Assembly (NCBI RefSeq): GCF_021184045.1
Contig: NZ_CP073710.1
Location: forward strand, 434,001 to 498,000
DNA: 64,000 bases
Origin: Methanococcoides orientis
Lineage (GTDB): Archaea > Halobacteriota > Methanosarcinia > Methanosarcinales > Methanosarcinaceae
Reading direction: 5' to 3'
A program made the position numbers and the translations under genes. The stretch's first letter is position 1. Every line of letters starts with the position of its first letter. The notes below the pieces were generated by a model. It had not been told where the DNA came from. It was given only the letters and a program-made list of their open reading frames with translations, and ran no database searches. Of the stretch, positions 59,322 through 64,000 are shown one piece after another.

Positions 59322-59777
59322 ATGACGACAGATATACCTGAAAATAGTGCATCCTTTGACCCGCGCAGGATCGAAGAAAAGAACAAAGAAATGGTTCTGG
59401 GCATTTCAGATCGTGGTTGGCATCCAAAACAATTGACGGATAAGTGCAGCCCTGACTATAAGATTCATTTTGGCGGTGAAACACTAGATCTTGAGTCTCT
59501 TATGGATTTCATGGAATCCATCCACAAGGCTCTTCCTGATCTTCATTTTGTTGTTAATGATGTTATTGCTGAAGGTGACAAAGTTGTGACCAGGTGGACT
59601 GCCAGTGGTACGCATCTGGCTGATTTCCAGGGAGTTCCGCCCACACACAAGCCGGTTACATTTACCGGTATCACGATCACACGTATAGAGGATAGCCTGA
59701 TCGCTGAGGACTGGGAAGAGGTGGATCAATTAAACTTTGCCCAGCAGTTCGGTGCTTTTTCATCTGATATGCTTTGA
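59322..59777 (+). CDS. SnoaL-like ester cyclase-fold protein
   Basis: A 151-residue protein of the NTF2-like SnoaL polyketide-cyclase family: NKEMVLGISDRGWHPKQLTDKCSPDYKIHFGG opens the cone fold, HKALPDLHFVVNDVIAEGDKVVTRWTASGTHL gives the helix and strand with the acidic catalytic-type residues, and GVPPTHKPVTFTGITITRIEDSLIAEDWEEVDQ closes it. Substrate is not predictable; SnoaL-like proteins in methanogens may have been gained from bacteria. The gene stands alone behind the tRNA. Confidence 0.85.
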   Translation: MTTDIPENSASFDPRRIEEKNKEMVLGISDRGWHPKQLTDKCSPDYKIHFGGETLDLESLMDFMESIHKALPDLHFVVNDVIAEGDKVVTRWTASGTHLADFQGVPPTHKPVTFTGITITRIEDSLIAEDWEEVDQLNFAQQFGAFSSDML

Positions 59778-59888
59778 GAGGATCTGAATAATACTCAGGT
59801 CTTAATGGCATATCTTTTATACAAACAGATACCAGATTAGTTGAAAATGCATGGTCTTATTCCAGACATATAATCCCGGAGAATTCAT

Positions 59889-61628
59889 TTGATAGAAACC
59901 AGAATTTTGATTGCCTTTTTCCTTTTGTACTGGGTCATTGTATCGATCCTTGACAAAAAAGGCATACTTGAGCGATATAACATCTCTACCTATGGTCCTG
60001 TACTTATGATAAGGACTCTCAGGGGCCAGAAACTGTTGGACTTCCTTGCAAAGCCTAAAAGTGCGTGGAAGTTATTTGCGAATATTGGCATAATCCTTAT
60101 GTTCATTGGCATGTTCGCCATGTTCCTCATTATAGTTATATCAGATGTTGCCATGCTGTCTTCCATTGGGGATAATACACTTCCTGAACCGGGTAAGTTC
60201 AATGAGGCAAGGAACATTTTCCTAATACCGGGTGTAAATGAGTTCATACCTCTTTCCTGGGGTATTATTGCTCTTCTGGTAACACTTGTAGTACATGAGT
60301 TCTCACATGCGATCCTGTGTAGGGTAGAAGGCATCAGGGTCAAGTCCATGGGTATCCTGCTTGCTATAGTTCCTATCGGAGGTTTTGCCGAACCGGATGA
60401 GGAGGAGCTTTTCGGGGTAAGGGCGGAAGCTGATACTGATCAGGTCACAAGTTCCACTGATGGGCCTATCGAGAGGAAGGTCCTGGGTATAGATAAAAAG
60501 CCAGATAATAGCAAAGTGGCCACAAGGGAACAAAGGGCACGGATACTGGCCGCCGGTGTTATGTCCAATTTTATGGTTGCAGCAATCGCATTAATACTTT
60601 TGTTCGGTCCTGTCCTTGGAGCGATATCACCTCTTGGTGATGCTATGATAGTTAATGTTACACCTGATTCTTCAGCAGATATTGCAGGACTTCAGGATAA
60701 CATGGTCATCACCCAGATCGATGATACTCCGGTTGCGAACGTGAACGATATTCTGCTTTATATTGATAATATTGAACCTGGTACTGTGGTGGAGGTGCAT
60801 GCTGCCAAAGACCGTGTGGTCTCGACCTATGATGTTCAGGTGGCAGAACCCGGCCTACAGGAAGCTAATGGAGTCTTTATAAACAATATTGTTCCGGACT
60901 CGCCCGCTGAAGCAGCGGGTATCGAGAAAGGAATGCTTATCATTAACATTGATGGAACTCCAATAAATTCCTCCGATGACTTCGTAGTTTTCATGAGCTC
61001 AACAAAGGCCGGTCAGACGATCATGGTAGAGGCTCTGGTGGGCGATGGTCCTGTGGAAGAAGCATCCTCTGCTTTCTTTGAAGTAGAGCTGGCTCCGGGT
61101 CAGGATGCCACTTCTGAGAAAGGTTTCCTTGGTGTTTATTATAATGGACTGGAGATAACCTCTCTTGGCCTTACTGTGGGTGAGTTCCCTGCAAAGGCCT
61201 ACCTTGAAGCCCTGCAGTCAATACCTTCACTGATGACCGGTTTTGTCGGCTGGGTCATTCTTCTGGGACTTCCTATCGTGGGCTTTGCTGGTGAAGGTTT
61301 CCCTGGATTTAGTGGCACACTTGCCCAGTTCTATCATCCTGTAGGGTGGGGTGAACCTCTGGGTATCGGTGTGTTCTGGATCGCCAATACTTTGCTATGG
61401 GTCGGTTGGCTTAATTTCTATGTTGGCCTTTTCAACTGTCTTCCGGCAGTTCCATTAGATGGTGGTCATGTGTTCAAGGACTATCTCAGGTCCTTTGTTG
61501 GCAGGCTCGTATCGGATGAGGGAAGGGCAACAGAGATATCAGCAGCCATAGCCGCAACTTTCACATTTGTGATCCTCATATCCTTCCTGTTCATGATATT
61601 CGGACCATATATCGTACATGGGTTCTGA
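59889..61628 (+). CDS. Site-2 intramembrane metalloprotease with two PDZ domains
   Basis: A 579-residue M50 family protease. The zinc-binding HEFSH (His136-His140) lies in LVVHEFSHAILCR, and the third ligand is in the C-terminal NCLPAVPLDGGHVFKD near residue 517. Two PDZ domains lie at residues ~255-320 (VNVTPDSSADIAGLQDNMVI) and ~325-390 (NNIVPDSPAEAAGIEKGMLI) between catalytic halves. Six or more membrane helices are visible. TTG 59889 is the start, with GGAG 7 nt upstream. It cleaves membrane proteins after a first cut, typically in regulated proteolysis of envelope stress regulators; the substrate here is unknown. Confidence 0.93.
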   Translation: MIETRILIAFFLLYWVIVSILDKKGILERYNISTYGPVLMIRTLRGQKLLDFLAKPKSAWKLFANIGIILMFIGMFAMFLIIVISDVAMLSSIGDNTLPEPGKFNEARNIFLIPGVNEFIPLSWGIIALLVTLVVHEFSHAILCRVEGIRVKSMGILLAIVPIGGFAEPDEEELFGVRAEADTDQVTSSTDGPIERKVLGIDKKPDNSKVATREQRARILAAGVMSNFMVAAIALILLFGPVLGAISPLGDAMIVNVTPDSSADIAGLQDNMVITQIDDTPVANVNDILLYIDNIEPGTVVEVHAAKDRVVSTYDVQVAEPGLQEANGVFINNIVPDSPAEAAGIEKGMLIINIDGTPINSSDDFVVFMSSTKAGQTIMVEALVGDGPVEEASSAFFEVELAPGQDATSEKGFLGVYYNGLEITSLGLTVGEFPAKAYLEALQSIPSLMTGFVGWVILLGLPIVGFAGEGFPGFSGTLAQFYHPVGWGEPLGIGVFWIANTLLWVGWLNFYVGLFNCLPAVPLDGGHVFKDYLRSFVGRLVSDEGRATEISAAIAATFTFVILISFLFMIFGPYIVHGF

Positions 61629-61735
61629 TGGCTGCAACAGTTTGGAATACATCAATGGATCAACTATGAATTGATATGAAAACATTATGAAAGTACTATG
61701 ACACAACAAAACGTGGGAATCTAAGAGGTCGCGAG

Positions 61736-62740
61736 ATGAGATATCCAAAATTCTTGAGTTCGTCGATTGCAGCTTATCTTGCAATGTCGATCTTTGTCGT
61801 TCTGTTTTATATGGTGCTTTTCATAAATCTGATGGAATATGAGGGGCAGCATGAATATGCCAATCTGGCAAATTCTATCTATTGGGTTATGGCTTCCGTA
61901 ACTACAGTTGGTTATGGTGATATTGTCTTCCAGTCGATGATCGGTAAGATATTTTCCATTATAGTTATGCTCTCAGGTATTCCTTTGTTCTTTGGAATTT
62001 TGATCACACTTGTCATCACTCCCTGGTTCGAGAAAACGATGAAACTTCCTCTTGCTGTCAAGGTTCCAAAAAAGTATTCGGATCACATCATTGTCTGTGG
62101 GTATAATGCACTTGTGGAGACCCTGGTGGAGGAGTTTCAGGGGCAAAATACAAGTTTTGTTATTGTATCAGAAGATGAGGATGCTCTGCGAATGTTATCC
62201 AGGAATAACATTCCTTGCATGTATGGCGATCCAAGCGATGAGGTCACACTTGAGAATGCTAACATAAATTCTGCCCGCTTTCTCATTGCTAACCAGTCAG
62301 ATAATGAAAATGCGAACATTGTTCTAACTGCTCGAAAAGTTAGTGATGTCAAGGTTATTGCTGTGGCAGAAGATGCTTCAAAGATAAAATACCTGAAATA
62401 TGCTGGTGCTGATCGTGTCATATCACCAAAACTTGTACTGGGCAGGTTCTTTGCAAAAAAAGCAGTTGATCCCTTCCTTGGCGTACTTTTTGGTACTACC
62501 GAATTCTTTGATGGGTGTAGCATCGTAGAGTTTCCTGTATACTCAAAAAGTGAATTGATCGGAAAAACTCTGGCACAGTCTACTATTAATGAAAAGACCG
62601 GAGCTACTGTCATTGGCTTAAGAAAAGGGGGGCAGTTAACTTTTAATATTCATCCGGGTGATGTGATAAAAGATAATACTGTCATTCTTGCAGTAGGCAG
62701 CAAGGAACAGCTTCAGAAATTGGGCAAATTGACCGATTAA
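61736..62740 (+). CDS. Potassium channel with RCK/TrkA domain
   Basis: A 334-residue channel subunit: outer helix (IAAYLAMSIFVVLFYMVLFI), pore loop with selectivity filter TVGYGD at residues 57-62, inner helix (IFSIIVMLSGIPLFFGILI), then a TrkA-N domain (HIIVCGYNALVETLVEEF, residues ~118-230) and a TrkA-C domain (residues ~255-330). Gly in GY-N replaces part of the usual GxGxxG, so the Rossmann loop is altered and NAD binding may be weak. It resembles MthK-like Ca- or nucleotide-gated channels. The second RCK gene follows 10 bp later. Confidence 0.92.
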   Translation: MRYPKFLSSSIAAYLAMSIFVVLFYMVLFINLMEYEGQHEYANLANSIYWVMASVTTVGYGDIVFQSMIGKIFSIIVMLSGIPLFFGILITLVITPWFEKTMKLPLAVKVPKKYSDHIIVCGYNALVETLVEEFQGQNTSFVIVSEDEDALRMLSRNNIPCMYGDPSDEVTLENANINSARFLIANQSDNENANIVLTARKVSDVKVIAVAEDASKIKYLKYAGADRVISPKLVLGRFFAKKAVDPFLGVLFGTTEFFDGCSIVEFPVYSKSELIGKTLAQSTINEKTGATVIGLRKGGQLTFNIHPGDVIKDNTVILAVGSKEQLQKLGKLTD

Positions 62741-62750
62741 AGGGCGCAAT

Positions 62751-63440
62751 ATGATGATAACAAATGAACATTTGATCTTACTTGGCTATGGCGATGTTGG
62801 CAAAAGTATAGTTGAGGTATTTGTTGAGAATGATGTTAATTTCATCGTGGTCGATAAAAATGAGGCTGCATTATCAAATGTCAATTTTGACCACATCATT
62901 GGTGATGGGAATGATGAAGCTATCCTCAAGCAGGCAGGTATTGAGAAAGCATCTACGGTGATCATTACGTTGAATACTGATACCGAAGTTATCTTTGCAA
63001 CTCTTATGGCACGTGGTCTAAAGCCTGATTGTATCATTTTCTCCCGTGCAAATTCTGTTAATTCCATTGATAAGTTATACAAGGCCGGAGCGGATTACGT
63101 AGCTTCACTTTCCATCGTGTCTGGTCAGCTGCTTGCCAAGATCACATCAAAATGCTCCCGTCCTGAATGCTATCAGCTTTATGAGGAGATCGTACTCTAT
63201 GAGGGTATCGAGATCGAAAAGTTCCAGCTCAAGGAAGGTTCCGGTATGGTTGGCAATAGTATAGGAGAACTTGATCTTGTAAATAAATTTGACTGCAAGA
63301 TCATAGGTGTGGAAAGAAAAGGCTCAGTGACTGTCTCTCTTCCTTCTTCCTTCATACTGGAGGTAGGCGATACGATTGCCGTAGTTGGAAACAGGGAGCA
63401 TGTCGAGAAATTCAGGAATATCTTCCTTAAACAGGATTGA
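62751..63440 (+). CDS. Soluble TrkA-like RCK protein
   Basis: A 229-residue protein with TrkA-N (LILLGYGDVGKSIVEVFVEN, intact GxGxxG, residues ~8-125) and TrkA-C (residues ~145-225, ending in the strand VGDTIAVVGNREHVEKF). It has no membrane segment. The arrangement channel subunit plus free RCK subunit is consistent with assembly of a gating ring from two gene products. ATG 62751 is the first of two adjacent; it starts 10 bp after the channel gene. Confidence 0.9.
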   Translation: MMITNEHLILLGYGDVGKSIVEVFVENDVNFIVVDKNEAALSNVNFDHIIGDGNDEAILKQAGIEKASTVIITLNTDTEVIFATLMARGLKPDCIIFSRANSVNSIDKLYKAGADYVASLSIVSGQLLAKITSKCSRPECYQLYEEIVLYEGIEIEKFQLKEGSGMVGNSIGELDLVNKFDCKIIGVERKGSVTVSLPSSFILEVGDTIAVVGNREHVEKFRNIFLKQD

Positions 63441-63462
63441 GAATTTCGGTGGATATACATTT

Positions 63463-64000
63463 ATGGAGCTATTTTTCTATATTGCAATTGTTTTCTGCCT
63501 TTCCATCCTTTTCTCGTTCCTTGGAATGGGTGGTGCGATCATATATGTCCCTCTGTTATACTGGCTTGGGATGGACCTTTTGACAGCGATCGCAATTGCA
63601 CTGTTGTTAAACGTGGTGACCACTTTTTCAGCATCGATAACTTATATTAAAAAGAGGATGGTGGATTTTCATACGGCTGCACCATTTATACTATCCTCTG
63701 CAATAGCTGCACCATTTGGGGCTTTTATTTCACGATCTGTTCCTGATACTACAACATTAAGCATATTCAGTCTGGTAGTTGCATTGGCAGGGTTCATTGT
63801 TATATTTTCAAAGAGGATCGGGAAGGCGGAAATTGGAATGAAGGCCAGCTGGAAAGCACGCTTTATTGTCGGTATCATTCTGGGCTTGTTTATCGGAACA
63901 GTTGCAGGAATGCTGGGCATTGGTGGCGGTACATTCCTGGTTCCTGTCTTGTTGCTTCTGGGATTTGGAATAAAGAGTGCACCTGCAACATCCGCATTAG
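63463..64000 (+). CDS. TSUP family (TauE/SafE) transporter, 3' partial
   Basis: An open frame from ATG 63463 to the window end, so the C-terminus is missing. About 179 residues are present, with helices LFFYIAIVFCLSILFSFLGMGG and LLTAIAIALLLNVVTTFSA. A second repeat begins at FIVGIILGLFIGTVAGMLGIGGG, then FLVPVLLLLGFGIKSAPATSA. The paired GMGG and GIGGG motifs and internal duplication are typical of TSUP permeases, which move sulfite, sulfonates or similar anions. The start is 22 bp after the RCK gene, perhaps the same operon. Confidence 0.85.
   Translation, partial: MELFFYIAIVFCLSILFSFLGMGGAIIYVPLLYWLGMDLLTAIAIALLLNVVTTFSASITYIKKRMVDFHTAAPFILSSAIAAPFGAFISRSVPDTTTLSIFSLVVALAGFIVIFSKRIGKAEIGMKASWKARFIVGIILGLFIGTVAGMLGIGGGTFLVPVLLLLGFGIKSAPATSAL

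Overview
The window looks like a chromosomal segment of a methylotrophic methanogen of the family Methanosarcinaceae, most likely close to Methanococcoides or Methanolobus; the genus is an impression from protein style, not a search. Support comes from a complete molybdenum formylmethanofuran dehydrogenase operon in the order fmdE-F-A-C-D-B, an archaeal dihydropteroate-synthase-like gene of the kind tied to methanopterin synthesis, a geranylgeranyl reductase for ether lipids, AMP phosphorylase, archaeal Trm56, a small TRAM-domain protein, a PGF-CTERM surface protein, TTTATATA-type promoters and GGAGGTGAT-type ribosome binding sites.

Layout. 1-2.3 kb: homocysteine/sulfur transfer genes (DUF39-CBS, NIL-ferredoxin, UPF0280). 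2.3-10.7 kb: mainly housekeeping genes (AIM24-like, ftsZ behind a long structured leader, DHPS-like, TRAM, geranylgeranyl reductase, GGCT-like, radical SAM, engB). 10.7-13.6 kb: two related exported proteins, one with a PGF-CTERM anchor. 13.7-20.2 kb: a sulfur/Fe-S neighbourhood: a small HTH regulator with a cysteine-rich tail, a sensor kinase, a tRNA-Cys-like gene, a Cys-type Thi4 thiazole synthase, an IscS-like protein that lacks the PLP lysine, an IscU fused to a MIP18-like domain, and a small unknown gene. A shared palindrome, TTCACAATAGTGAA, lies before the regulator and before the tRNA/thi4 unit, with a weaker copy before iscS. 20.3-27.3 kb: fmdEFACDB followed by fdhD, the carbon-entry enzyme of methanogenesis plus its cofactor sulfuration factor.

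27.4-44.8 kb is an envelope-type accessory region. It holds lipoproteins, a beta-helix protein, HEAT-repeat and DUF2339 membrane proteins, an ABC exporter with a NEW3-like partner, and two membrane-anchored winged-helix regulators. It shows local duplication and decay: a promoter-proximal motif (TTCGATGAAATGGACACAAA) occurs four times, a 190 bp intergenic segment occurs twice, and one gene has a decayed second copy.

44.9-64 kb: a NucS-like protein with an altered active site; a thioredoxin/DGC/permease module behind two tandem ArsR-like palindromes; a phosphodiesterase; a ModD-type phosphoribosyltransferase; a Nif3-like gene with a repeated CGTTATGT element; trm56 and AMP phosphorylase; a GspE/TadB/TadC-like secretion platform whose TadC-like protein carries an acidic hexapeptide repeat; two-subunit fumarate hydratase; tRNA-Leu(CAA); a SnoaL-like protein; a site-2 protease with PDZ domains; a K+ channel with a TrkA-like partner; and the start of a TSUP transporter cut by the window end. 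I saw no CRISPR array, rRNA gene or intact insertion sequence. The most unusual part is 13.7-20.2 kb, where a candidate archaeal Fe-S/sulfur regulon coincides with several non-canonical sulfur-transfer proteins.
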